A stretch of 26,928 nt of DNA, from contig MU624740.1 of assembly GCA_025349905.2 (NCBI GenBank), forward strand, positions 1 to 26,928, read 5' to 3'. Both the position numbers and the translations under genes were made by a program. Below the pieces are notes generated by a model, which saw nothing but the letters and a program-made list of their open reading frames with translations, was not told the origin of the DNA and made no database searches. Positions 1 through 9,502 of this stretch are shown here, in pieces; position 1 is the stretch's first letter; every line of letters begins with the position of its first letter. The DNA comes from Blastocladiella britannica (taxonomy: Eukaryota; Blastocladiomycota; Blastocladiomycetes; Blastocladiales; Blastocladiaceae).

Positions 1-240
1 GTCATTGGCGCGGACCTGACAGCTGAAACAACCTGATTGTACGGATTCGTGGGAAGTTGCTTTGTTTCATTTTTTCACGAAAAAGTCAATATTACAGCAC
101 GCATACCATACTTACCTCAATCCCAGTACTCGCATCCCAAGCAGCACGCACGCGGCCGTACTTCAATTTCACACCGGCATGAAATGATGCGGCAGTCCTC
201 TTAAGCACAATCACGCTTTCCGTGGAACTCCCGGCCGGCC
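1..240 (-). other. Possible 5' part of a divergent minus-strand gene, running off the left edge
   Basis: On the minus strand a strong donor (GTAAGTATGG, intron starts at 115) pairs with a good acceptor (GTTGTTTCAG, ending at 23), giving a 93-base intron at 23-115. The exon to its right holds an open frame, but that frame meets a stop at 4-2 after splicing. A short frame starting at an ATG near 135 stays open through the splice to the window edge, with residues MRVLGLSCQVRAND. The reading frame is therefore uncertain, and I recognise no family. It would share a promoter with the enoyl-CoA hydratase gene that starts at 337. It could equally be a spliced leader region or non-coding RNA. Confidence 0.3.
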
Positions 241-336
241 CGCGACCATAAACCCCGCGGCCATAAAAAGCCAACCATTTTTCCCGCCTGCGGTGCTCGC
301 TCTTTGCTTCGAGTACGAAAAGCAAAGAAAGATAAA

Positions 337-1178
337 ATGGCCACCACCAGCACCCCTTTGACCTTTGGCACCACCGAGGAAGGCAACCCGATCGTGACTC
401 TGGCGCAGCAGCAGGACGTGTTTGTGCTGACAATGCAGGCCGAGCCCGACAACCGGTTCAACGCTTCATTTGTGTCGGCGGTGAACGCGGCGCTGGACCA
501 CGTCGAGGCGTACGCGCTGCCGGCCCAGGGCAAACCCCGCAAGTGCGCGCTGGTCACGGCGTCGTCGTCCGAGAAATTCTACTCCAACGGCCTCGACGTG
601 ATGTGGCTGTTCCAGACGGGAGACAAGTACTTTATCTCGGACCAGTACCTGGTGCTGCTCAAGCGCGTGCTCACGTTCCCCGTGATCACGGTCGCGGCGA
701 TCGCTGGCCACTGCTTTGCTGGCGGTCTGTTGTTTGCACTGTGTGTCTTCGTTAATTTTTTTTTTTCGACAATGGCCAAGCTGACAAATGTATCAAAAGC
801 TGCCACGACTACCGCATCGTGCGCGCCGACCGCGGCCTCATGTCCCTGAACGAGATTGACCTGCCGTCGTCGCTGCACCCGGGCATGGCCGCGATCGCCC
901 GCGCCAAGCTCCCGCCCACCACCTTGCACCCGCTAGTGTTTGGACCCAAGCGCTACGGCGGCGCCGACGCGGTAGCCGCGGGGCTCGCCGATGCGGCCGT
1001 GCCTGGCGAAAAGGTGCTGGCGACCGCACACGAGTGGGCGACCAAGGGCGCGGCGAAAGTGGCACGTGCGGGTACCATTGTCGCTGATCTCAAGGCGTCG
1101 TGCTACCCGGACGTGGTGGACGCGCTTGGGATCCGGGCCGAGATTGACGTGCGCGAATTCATGAAGCCGCACATGTGA
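337..1178 (+). CDS. Enoyl-CoA hydratase/isomerase family protein
   Basis: Exons are 337-740 and 800-1178, giving 260 residues. The 59-base intron splits a codon in phase 2 and restores the crotonase-fold segment AGHCFAGGLLFALCHDYRIV. The enzyme family acts on CoA-activated fatty acids, either hydrating the 2-enoyl bond or shifting the double bond (delta3-delta2 isomerase). The conserved oxyanion-hole region is the ATAIAGH-like stretch around residues 125-135, and the segment MSLNEIDL sits where isomerase-type members carry their catalytic glutamate, so an isomerase related to plant ECI proteins is the better guess. There is no mitochondrial presequence and the C-terminus PHM is not a standard peroxisomal signal, so location is open. 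An upstream in-frame ATG at 304 would add 11 lysine-rich residues; 337 is preferred because conservation begins after it. Confidence 0.85.
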
Positions 1179-1479
1179 TCCTATTTGTCTTGGAATGGAA
1201 TGGATTTGTGAGTGTGCTCGTACTGGAGCATATCTTTACGTTGGTTTTGTTGTCAATAGCCCCAGACAGTTTGTGGTTGCTCTCCACTGCTGATCGCTAA
1301 AGTAAACCAAACTTCAGATGGTATTCCAGGAACTCTGCTATGAGCGAATACATGGCTAGCAGAAATCGCCTGGTCCTTTGTGGTATACAGGGACTTGGTT
1401 ATGACGGGTTCGTTTGGATGTAAAATCCAAGTCAACTTTTTTTCAGGCTGTCAGCAACAAAACGAAAATACGAAAGAAA

Positions 1480-2306
1480 ATGCCCCCGGCACCCAACGGA
1501 TCGATTATGTCCCAAGTACGTCGGTGCCAGGCAGCGAAAACTATTCGTATAAAAGAACACGACACTCACGAAAAAAATTTTAACCAGCAAAAGACTGCCC
1601 GCGAGATCGCCCTCGAAGTCCACGCCGGCCTCAACTCGGTCGATCGCAGTGCACAAGAGGCCATTGTCCGCGCCTACTTTGACAAGGAGTCATCATTTGG
1701 CGGTCCGTTGCTCATGCTTGTGCTTTCAAATGCCTCGGATTGACTCATATTTATTGGATACTAGACCCGATCGTGTGCTCCAAGGGTGCCCGGCTCACTC
1801 GCAATGTGTTTTTGGGTAACGAGCTGGCGTTTAAGGCCATTGACAAACGCATTCGCTCCATCACCGAGTCCACGGGCGCTACGACGCAGGCCACGCACCA
1901 CATTGTCGTGATTGACGCCGATATTTTGTACCATCTTCGGTACGAGGTGCCCCTCTTCCTTTTCCAATTTCTGGTTCCGATTCCATGGGGGGTTCATTGG
2001 CTTTTCCGACGCATTTTTAGCTGGCTCCCATTCACGTTGACGGTCCGCACCGTGAGCAAGTTTACCATCAACACGATCGCGGGGAAGGTGGTCGAGTACG
2101 AGGATGTCTGGAGGTATCTACTTCTTTACTTTGTGTGGTCGATTGCTGTGAGACTCAACTTTAACAAATGAAATAATAGCGTGCTCGATCTGGTGGAGCA
2201 AGTTCCGATTCTGGGCGGTCTGTGGTCGCACCACGTCCGGCCGCTGCTGGCCGTGTCGACCCAGTGGCTCGCGTCGCGGTTTTTGAGTGGTGATGTGGGC
2301 AAGTGA
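1480..2306 (+). CDS. NTF2-like (SigF-like) domain protein, uncharacterised
   Basis: Exons 1480-1515, 1588-1702, 1765-2113 and 2180-2306 give 208 residues; the introns are 72, 62 and 66 bases. Start 1480 gives MPPAPNGSIMSQ; an in-frame ATG at 1507 would also serve. The middle reads as a small alpha-beta fold: FGDPIVCSKG, then HHIVVIDADILYHL, followed by a hydrophobic amphipathic stretch with PIPWGVHWLFRRIF and the aromatic EYEDVW. This order, including the segment with hydrophobic clusters near the end, resembles fungal SigF-like NTF2-like proteins of unknown function. That family match is by pattern only. No catalytic residues can be named. It lies 144 bases upstream of the BAR-protein start on the same strand, with no sign of shared function. 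Confidence 0.55.
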
Positions 2307-2450
2307 GCAACAATCGAACAACATCTCTTTCAGTCCACGATCTAAACATTTTTTTTTCACATGCTCGGCCAAGACCAGCACCAACAGCAACAGCAACAGC
2401 CGCCACCCTCCTCCCGCACATCTCTCCGCACCGAAATCCTTACTGGAGCC

Positions 2451-3647
2451 ATGGACTCGCTTCTTCTCAAGCTCAACGGCCTCGGCACCCAGCTGACGCC
2501 TTACGCCAAGTCGGTCGAGCGCGGATTCGGCCAGGCCCGCCAGGTATCTTCTCTTTACATTTATAAAATAGCAGTCCATATATACCTCATATAACGTCGT
2601 TCCAAAAAAAAGTTTGCGCAAGAGAAGCTCGGCACCGCCGAGGACCTCACCGAGCTGCCACACGAGTACCTTGATCTGGAGCACAAGATCGACAGCATTG
2701 CGTCTCTGCTGACGTCCCTCTTGCGCTCGCAGGGTGCGGCGCCGTCCTTGGTGCCCGCGATCCCCGCCGGCGTCACCGAGTCGGTCACGGGCTTTGCCGG
2801 TCAGGTGGCCGGTTCGGTGCGCGCAGTTGCCGCGCCGGTGCTGGCCCAGACGCCGCTGGGTGCGCCCGGTCCCGCTCACGCCACGCCCATGCCCGCGTCG
2901 CCGTCGGCAGAGAAGCTGGCCGCGGCCCCGAGCCACGCGGTCGCTCGCGCGTGCAACGCTGCGACGGGCGTGCTGGGACAGGAGCCGCTGGGGACCGTGG
3001 CGACCAAGCTCGGCGCTGCTAGCGAGAAGGTGGGCGATGCCGAGCTGGAACTGGTTTGTTTTTACCTTTTTTTACTTGCTTTCCGCGGACAACAATAACT
3101 GACTCTTGGCACTTCAAAACAGAAATCGGGCGTGGCCGACAAGTTCTCAGGCCCCATCAACCAGCTGGTGCAGGAGCGTTTGGCCCATGTCGCGGTACGT
3201 CTGTTGCTTTTGCATGTGGGAACCAAAAAAAAAAATTTGACTGGACAACTCTTGATCAGCGCGCACGCCGAACCGTCACCACCACGCGCCTGTCGCTTGA
3301 CTCGGTCAAGTCGCGGTTCAAGTCGGCATCGCCGCAGCGCGCCGAGGCACTGCAGGTGGAGCTGGAAAAGGCCGAGGACGTGTTTGTGGACGCGGTGGAG
3401 GAGGCCACCAAGCTCATGAAGGCGGTGGTCGAGAGCCCCGCGATCCTGCGTCACATTGCGAACCTGGTGGCACTGCAGCTGGCATTCCACAAGCAGTGCG
3501 CACAGATTCTGTCCGAGCTCGGTTCGTGTTTTACTTTGATCCAATACTTTTTAACTGTGGACTGATCCCGATCATGGATATATAGCTCCCGAGGTGGACG
3601 AAATGGTCGTCACCCAGGAAGCTCTCTATTCGTCCAAGCTGGCCTGA
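2451..3647 (+). CDS. GVP36: Gvp36-like BAR domain protein
   Basis: Exons 2451-2543, 2613-3053, 3123-3194, 3260-3521 and 3586-3647 give 309 residues; introns are 64-69 bases. The N-terminus MDSLLLKLNGLGTQLTPYAK followed by an EKLG...LPHEYLDLEHKID segment is characteristic of fungal Gvp36-type BAR proteins. The middle is alanine- and proline-rich with SHAVARACNAATG, then GTVATKLGAASEKVGDAE, and the C-terminal half has the long charged helices of a BAR domain (RLSLDSVKSRFK, then ELEKAEDVFVDAVEEATKLM). Such proteins dimerise into a curved surface that binds Golgi and vesicle membranes, with roles in endocytosis and vacuole organisation in yeast. An in-frame ATG at 2361 would add a 30-residue glutamine/proline-rich leader; 2451 fits the family start better. 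Confidence 0.77.
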
Positions 3648-3734
3648 ATATCCTTTACTTTTTTTTTTATTTGCTTTCCTTTTTCCACGGCATACGCGAA
3701 ATAGTTTTTTTTTTCTCTCCAAATCGCAACACAT

Positions 3735-5217
3735 ATGATGCTTTTTTACTTTCTGATTGAAGCGATCTTCTTCTTGTACACGTCGGTGCTGCCCATTGCC
3801 GCGCACCTCGTGCTTCTTCCGGTCGCATTTAGCGTCTCGTATGCGGCCGGACTTGATGCCACGATTCAATGGACGCTGTACTACTGGGTGCTTGGCTCGA
3901 TGCGCTTGGTTCTGCCGTCGTTTGTGGTAATTTGTTCGACGACTCACTTAAAGCACAACGGACACTTACAAGAGATAAATTTGCAGATGGCGCCAATGGC
4001 CATTGCCACGCCGCTGGTGGCCTTGTCGCCGATCGGCAACATTCTGGCGGCGGCCGCGGGGCAGCCAGACAAGATTTCGGCCCAGTGGAAGTTCTTTCGC
4101 ATGTCGGCCAGCACGATCCTCAACCATGCTCCTGCCGGACTGGCGTTGATTGAGGGGATGGCTGCGATCATTTTGATCCGGACGCTTGGTCGACGCATGA
4201 AGGAGGAACTTCATGGGACCGTTCGGGTACGTCGAGATTTTCTTTTTTCTCCTTATTGCGTTATTTACGTAGCGATCAATAGGATATCACGGGCACGCTC
4301 TTGCTGATCACGTATCTGGCGGCAGTGATCTATGTTGGGAGCTGCGTGTGGACCAATGGCGGGTGGGACGGGTGCGAGTGGATGATTGGCGCCGTGGCCG
4401 CGGCCCATGTCCTGACGATCGCGATCCCAATGATCTCGGCTCCTGGCGCTGACGATGTCCCGGTTGCTGAGGGCCTTATGCTGGTTGGTATACCTTTATC
4501 TTATGGTTACCAAGTATGCTCACATCCGTGATCCAACAGATCGTGTACGTGACATTGGTGTTTTCACTGGACCGGCAGTCCACGGGCGTATCCATGCAGC
4601 ACATGAGCGAATATCTTCCCTCCGACACGGCTGGAATGCTCAAGGTGCTCGGAAACGTGTTTCCATCGAGGGCGGCGTACGTTCCTCCTCTTTTTTTTTT
4701 TCTCTGTGAATTTGCGCAACATCTCAAAAGAAAATGAAACAGATTCCTCGCAGCCACCTCCGACTGGACCGTGCTCGTGACACCGACCAAGTGGCCCATC
4801 GGTGCGACCGCAGTCATGCTCGTCTCGCACTCGGCGTCGTTCCTCACGTCCCTGGCAACGCACATGCCATGGCCGACGCTTATCCGGCTGGTGGCCCGCG
4901 GTGTGATTCTGCTGGGCGCCACCGCGGGTGTCATGGCGGGTGATGATGACGACGACACCATTGGGATCAGCAACAACACGCGTGCAACTCTGGGCACCGC
5001 CGATCAGCAGCCGTCGCAGCAAGCGCTGGTGGCCGAAATGATCGTCGCCATCATTGGCAAGCCGGCACTGATCATGTACTACTCGCGCATAGCCATGGGG
5101 TGGTTTGATGGTGCGCCTGCGTGGGCGGGGACCGAAATGGCCACGCTGAGCACGGGCGTGGCAATTGCCGCGTTCACGGTGATGCTGGCCGCGCACTCAG
5201 CGGCTTCCTCGTACTAA
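3735..5217 (+). CDS. ICE2-like multispanning ER membrane protein
   Basis: Exons 3735-3926, 3987-4226, 4283-4483, 4540-4676 and 4743-5217 give 414 residues; introns are 56-66 bases. The protein is almost entirely hydrophobic, with about nine to ten membrane segments, and begins MMLFYFLIEAIFFLYTSVLP. The segment NHAPAGLALIEGMAAIILIR matches the ICE2 family pattern in which a His-x-x-Pro precedes an LxEG turn and a further membrane helix. A run of aspartates (DDDDD) lies in a loop before the last two helices. In yeast ICE2 acts in ER inheritance, lipid storage and ER-plasma membrane contacts. The assignment rests on topology and the HxP...EG motif, so another polytopic ER family is possible. Donor at 4484 was chosen over 4488 because only it keeps the frame. 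Confidence 0.6.
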
Positions 5218-5263
5218 TCAATGCATGTATATATAAACCAACCTGGACCAAAAAAAGCCCATT

Positions 5264-5981
5264 TTACTTGAAGAGCCCCCGTTTCGGCGACGACGACGAC
5301 TTGGCACTGCTTGCCTTGGACTGGCCGGCAGGACCTTTACCCGGGTACCGCTTTTCAAAGTCGTCCACCATGCGCGAGAACGCGCCGGTGCCCGCACCGT
5401 TGTCACCGCCGCCCCGTGTCCGGCGCCGGATCTTGGCCAGACAGATCACGAGGCCGCCGACAACAAACACGGCCATGATTCCGCCGGCAATCGCCATGAT
5501 GGCCATGGTGCGCGCGCCCACCGAGCCTAGCATCATCTTTTGAATGAGTCTACTTTCCCTTGCCAAAATAAAAGTGAATGGGCGTACAAGTCATCCAGTA
5601 GTAACTGTCCACCTGCCCATAACACACTTCGGGACCGTTCCCCGAGACGGCCATGTAGTTGAAGGCTGGGATGCAATACCCACTTCCGCTCGAGCACCAT
5701 CCGCAACTGGAAGCGGCAGCACAGGACTTGCAGGTGATCAGCGTGGTGCAGTTGGTCGCGGTAGTCGGCGTATTGGTTTCTGTCGGCGCTGGTACCGAGG
5801 TAGTTGGCGTTGGAGCGACTGCATTATAGCAATGTTTTCAGCTGAAAGTTGAAATGTTTGAAAATGGATCCAACGCACTGGAAATGCCCTGGGCCTGAAC
5901 GGCAGACGGGATCAGGACTGTCATCAGCACGAGGAGAGCCATGGTTGCCATGGCGACGGTGGTAGCGAGTGTGCGGCGCAT
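5264..5981 (-). CDS. PTTG1IP-like type I membrane protein with PSI domain
   Basis: Exons 5879-5981, 5588-5818 and 5264-5526 (read downward) give 198 residues; introns are 60 and 61 bases. Residues 1-31 are a signal peptide ending AVQAQ. A Thr/Pro-rich spacer leads to a cysteine-rich PSI (plexin-semaphorin-integrin) domain, NCTTLITCKSCAAASSCGWC, with further cysteines to WMTC. One transmembrane helix follows (AIMAIAGGIMAVFVVGGLVI), then a basic stop-transfer and a tail ending KRGLFK. The order signal peptide, PSI, helix, short tail ending in GLF(K) matches animal PTTG1IP (PBF). The last splice joins TG-C across the intron, restoring the final cysteine just before the helix, as in PTTG1IP. Function in fungi is unknown; trafficking or adhesion at the cell surface is a guess. 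Confidence 0.72.
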
Positions 5982-6149
5982 TTTTCGTTCTAATATATTG
6001 TTTAATTTTTGTGGATCAGCTGGGAAATTATGGTCCGTATTTGACAGGCTGCGCCACACACACACAAACACATGGCCAACCCAAACTTTCATATTGACTT
6101 TTTCTTCTCTTCAAAAAGTCAAAAAAAAAAGCACAAAATACAAAAGAAT

Positions 6150-7543
6150 ATGCTCACCAAGCGCCGCCTCCTGGCCTGCAGCGTTCTGGCCACCCTGGTT
6201 TTTATTGCCTGGACGCTGGCCGCCTCGGTGCCTGACCCCGATTCGTCGACCTCGGCGGCCTCCTCGCGTTCGCCCATGGCCAGTCTGCGGTCCTCCAACA
6301 GCAACAAGAACGCGTTGCCGTCGACGGCCGATGGGGGTGACGAAGCAGAGGACGCGTCGTTCGTCGACTGGGTCAGGGCCAAAACCGCAAAGGCCGTGGG
6401 AGACTTGCAGGGCAAGTTCTCGGGAACCGGCGCGTCGTCAGCCGTGGTCAATGGCAAGAATATTATGCCCAAGATGGGTAACGAGACATTGCGGTATGAC
6501 CATTTGTTGTGGAAAAGTAGATGGACCTTGGCTGATGGACATGCAAAAAAAAAAAATACAGGGCCGAGCTCGGACGGGCGTCCTGGCAGCTCATCCACAC
6601 CATGGGCAACACGTACCCCAACAAGCCAAAACCGGACGAGCGGTCGGCCATGGGCACGTTCATTCACTTGCTCGGTCGCGTGTATCCGTGCGGCGACTGG
6701 TACGCTTTCATTCTTCACCACATTGAGACGTTAACTCCAACAACCCAACATACCAGCGCCCAGCACTTTCAACAGATGCTCCAAATGCACCCGCCAGAAC
6801 CCCACCTCGGGTCGCGCGACGACCTCTCGCAGTACCTGTGCAAGTTGCACAACAAAGTGAACCTGCGGCTCGCGCACCCGATCTTTGACTGCAACAAGGT
6901 CGGCGACCGATGGAAGTGCGGGTGCGCCGACGCCGACGAGCCCTCGTTGCTCGGAAACGCAACTGCCGCCACCAGTACGTCCGCCAACTCAAAACCGACA
7001 ACGCCACTGGACCCTGCCCATGCGCTCCGGCCACACGTTCCCGATACCTCCAAGAACGGCAAGTTTGCGCCGCGGCCCGTGGCATCTGGCGCTCCCTCGC
7101 TGGACGGATTTGATTTGACCGAACCCGAGGAGGATGAAACGACTGGACCAATCACAGGATCGACGGAAGGGGATCTGGCGATGCTGGCGAAACTGTCGCC
7201 GATCGAGCGGGCAATGCGCATGGAGTTCCGGTCCATGTTCTCCGAGGATTATGACGAGGCGCTGCGCCGCGCTCAGGAAGTGCCACCGCGGTACCCTGCG
7301 CCCGTGGTCCGCCCGGCCATGGACGTGCATGGCAATGTCATTGTTGCTGCCAACGTCACGTCGTCCACTGCATCCTCTTCATCTTCTTCAGCTTTGCCAA
7401 TAGCAGCAGCAGCGCCAAGTTCCGACGATGATGCACCATTGCCGGAGGCCCTCGAAGTGGAGCGACCCGACGTCACGCAGATGGACAGTTTGGAGCAGGC
7501 CGAACAGCTACTGGAACGCCCTGCTCCTGGCACTGACGACTAA
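6150..7543 (+). CDS. ERV2: Erv2-type FAD-linked sulfhydryl oxidase with long acidic tail
   Basis: Exons 6150-6493, 6562-6699 and 6757-7543 give 422 residues. A signal anchor (residues about 8-26, LACSVLATLVFIAWTLAAS) places the rest in the ER lumen. The Erv/ALR domain spans about 114-217: GRASWQLIHTM for FAD binding, the redox pair Cys158-Gly-Asp-Cys161, then HNKVNLRLAHPIFDC and Cys215/Cys217. Erv2 passes electrons from protein disulfide isomerase thiols to oxygen, making disulfides. The second intron splits the codon of Cys161, so the active site exists only after splicing. Known Erv2 proteins are about 200 residues; here a 205-residue tail rich in Asp, Glu, Ser and Ala follows, with no recognised domain. 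The CGC near residue 217 may be the shuttle cysteine pair. Confidence 0.88.
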
Positions 7544-7705
7544 AATATAAACACTTGTACCAAAGTGTATGGAATTCGGTCTCTCTTCGCGCGCTCGCAC
7601 TCGCCCGTCTCTGACAACAAACCAAACGACAACAAAAAGCAAACGACAACCACAAAAACAAACGACTTCAACATAACATGGGCTCATCCGCGGAGATAAA
7701 AGATA

Positions 7706-9293
7706 TTACACCTCGTTGTCAGCAGCCACGTCCGCCGCGCACTCGTCGCCAAACGGGTGCGGAGGCGGCCGAGTGAACACAAACTCTTCGATCTGCACCC
7801 TCCTGGTCTTGGCGTCGCTGGACAGTTGGCTAGTTCATCGAAATGTCAGCCCACCAATAACTAACTCCAGTAAAAGGAAAGACGCACTCGAGAATCGCAA
7901 ACTCGAAAGTCTCTGGATCGTCGCCATTGCCAGCCACCTTAAAGAATCGCGGCGTCCATCCATCGCCGGCGGCCTCTCGCTCAATTCGGTGCTCGCGCTG
8001 GCGGGCCTCGATCCGAGACTTCCATTCGGTGGCGGTGTCCAAGTCGCGCGACCCAATTGCCGCCGTCACTTTGGACCACACGCGCCGCGACTCGTACGTC
8101 TCTTGCTCCGGCTCGGGCGCCACGGTCTTGGGGAAAATGTGCTCGTTCTCGGCATCGAAAAACACTTGCTGCTCTCCCGTCTTTTTGATGGAGCGAGTGT
8201 GTTAGAGAAGGGAGATCAAGAACAAAAATGTTAAAGCTGTGTGCATGTACCTTGACGTTTTTAAGGGTGGACACGTCCGACCACTTGCCACTGATTTCGT
8301 ACAGAATCTCGCGCGGTTTGGAGATTCGGCGGATCCGGCCGCCAAGCGCGTTATACGTGCCCATAAAGTATCCCTATCCAAAAGTGATCCGATCAGCATG
8401 CAACGTTAATCAAAATGGATCAAGGAAATACCTTGACTTTAAACTCGAGCTCGCAAATCAAGTCGGTCTTTTCGCACTTGATGACCACATTGTCCCCGAG
8501 CTCAAGAATCATGGTCCCAAACAGCAAACCACGCGCGTACACGTTGGGCAAGTTGAGCGAGTACACTTCCCCCGGCCGGTTGGTGAGGTGAATGCGAGTT
8601 TCGCCCGTCATCATAGTCGCGGCCGAGTTGCCCAGGTACTTGGACGTGGGTTTCAGCTCGCCCTCCACCATCACGTACGACTCGGGGGCACTGAAAAAGT
8701 AATTGGAGATCGGTGGGTGGTGCGACGTCTGTTCCGAGACAAACAGACCCATGGTGCCGTCCGGGTACTGGTACTTGCAGCGGAAATGCTCGCCTAGAAC
8801 CGGATTGTACGGCTTCTTGACGCCCTTGGGCCGAATGTGCCACCCGCTCACGTAGTACCGCACCACGTCCACGAATCGGGCTACGGGGTCTTCCTTGCTA
8901 TGTGTCCTGTTATATTTCGTTGTGAGTTAGCGAACGATGGGGCCAGAGTCGTGCAAATAAAATAAAGGATAGCGGCGGCGGAACGGCGAGCGAGCTTACG
9001 CCTTCAGCCAGCTGGGCCGAACCCAACCCAACCACCGCAAAAAAAAAAAAAAGATATAAGACGGACTGCAGAAGCAGATCAGGGTGGCACATAAAGTCGG
9101 TGATGCGCTCGAGCATGGACCGCGGCTCCAGAACAAACGTCGGCAGGGTGACGCGGTGCAAGTCGGTGCCCTTGGTCAGCTGCGAGATGATGCCCATGAG
9201 AATCGACCGGGGCTCGTCGTCAAGCACCTCCTTTTGCGTGTCATCAACCCCCTTGTAGTCGTCGGGCGATGAGGGATCCGCCTTTTCCGACAT
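7706..9293 (-). CDS. Oxysterol-binding-protein-related protein, Osh6/ORP5/8 type
   Basis: Exons read downward are 9063-9293, 9000-9011 (microexon), 8432-8893, 8251-8373, 7888-8180 and 7706-7829, giving 414 residues. It is a bare lipid-binding ORD domain: LPTFVLEPRSMLERIT (lid/PS-site), GWHIRPKGVKKPYNPVLGE, the fingerprint EQTSHHPP, KYLGNSAATMM, YARGLLFGTMILELGD and KGYFMGTYNALGG. These match Osh6/Osh7 and ORP5/8, which exchange phosphatidylserine for PI4P between ER and plasma membrane. No PH domain, FFAT motif or membrane anchor is seen. The region between HPDLLLQS and EDPVARF needs a splice. I favour the 12-base exon LAEG because it restores the family spacing, but joining 9063 directly to 8893 is also in frame. 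The ICE2-like gene in the same window is also an ER membrane lipid gene, though unlinked. Confidence 0.87.
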
Positions 9294-9502
9294 GGTATTT
9301 TGTTTTTGTTGCTGTAAAATTATAAACTCCTTTCGGCCAGGAGTCGCGGTTGTGCGTATGGGTCTGATTTGTGTGCGTCGGTCACCGTGTCTGTTGCGTT
9401 GGGCGTACGGGGCGTGTGGCTCCGAGATCGGGATTATTTCTGTTGGCCAAAGAAAAAACGCGAGCAATTTTCTTCGGTACGAAATAAATAATATATAACC
9501 AC

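Noticed and set aside
2118..2936. Minus-strand frame of 272 codons over the end of the NTF2-like gene and the BAR gene
   Set aside because: It crosses exons and introns of two well-supported plus-strand genes and is Arg/Gly-rich shadow sequence.
4484..4545. Alternative donor GTATAC at 4488 in the ICE2-like gene
   Set aside because: Joining it to the 4539 acceptor shifts the frame and ends the membrane protein early; the donor at 4484 keeps frame and hydrophobic character.
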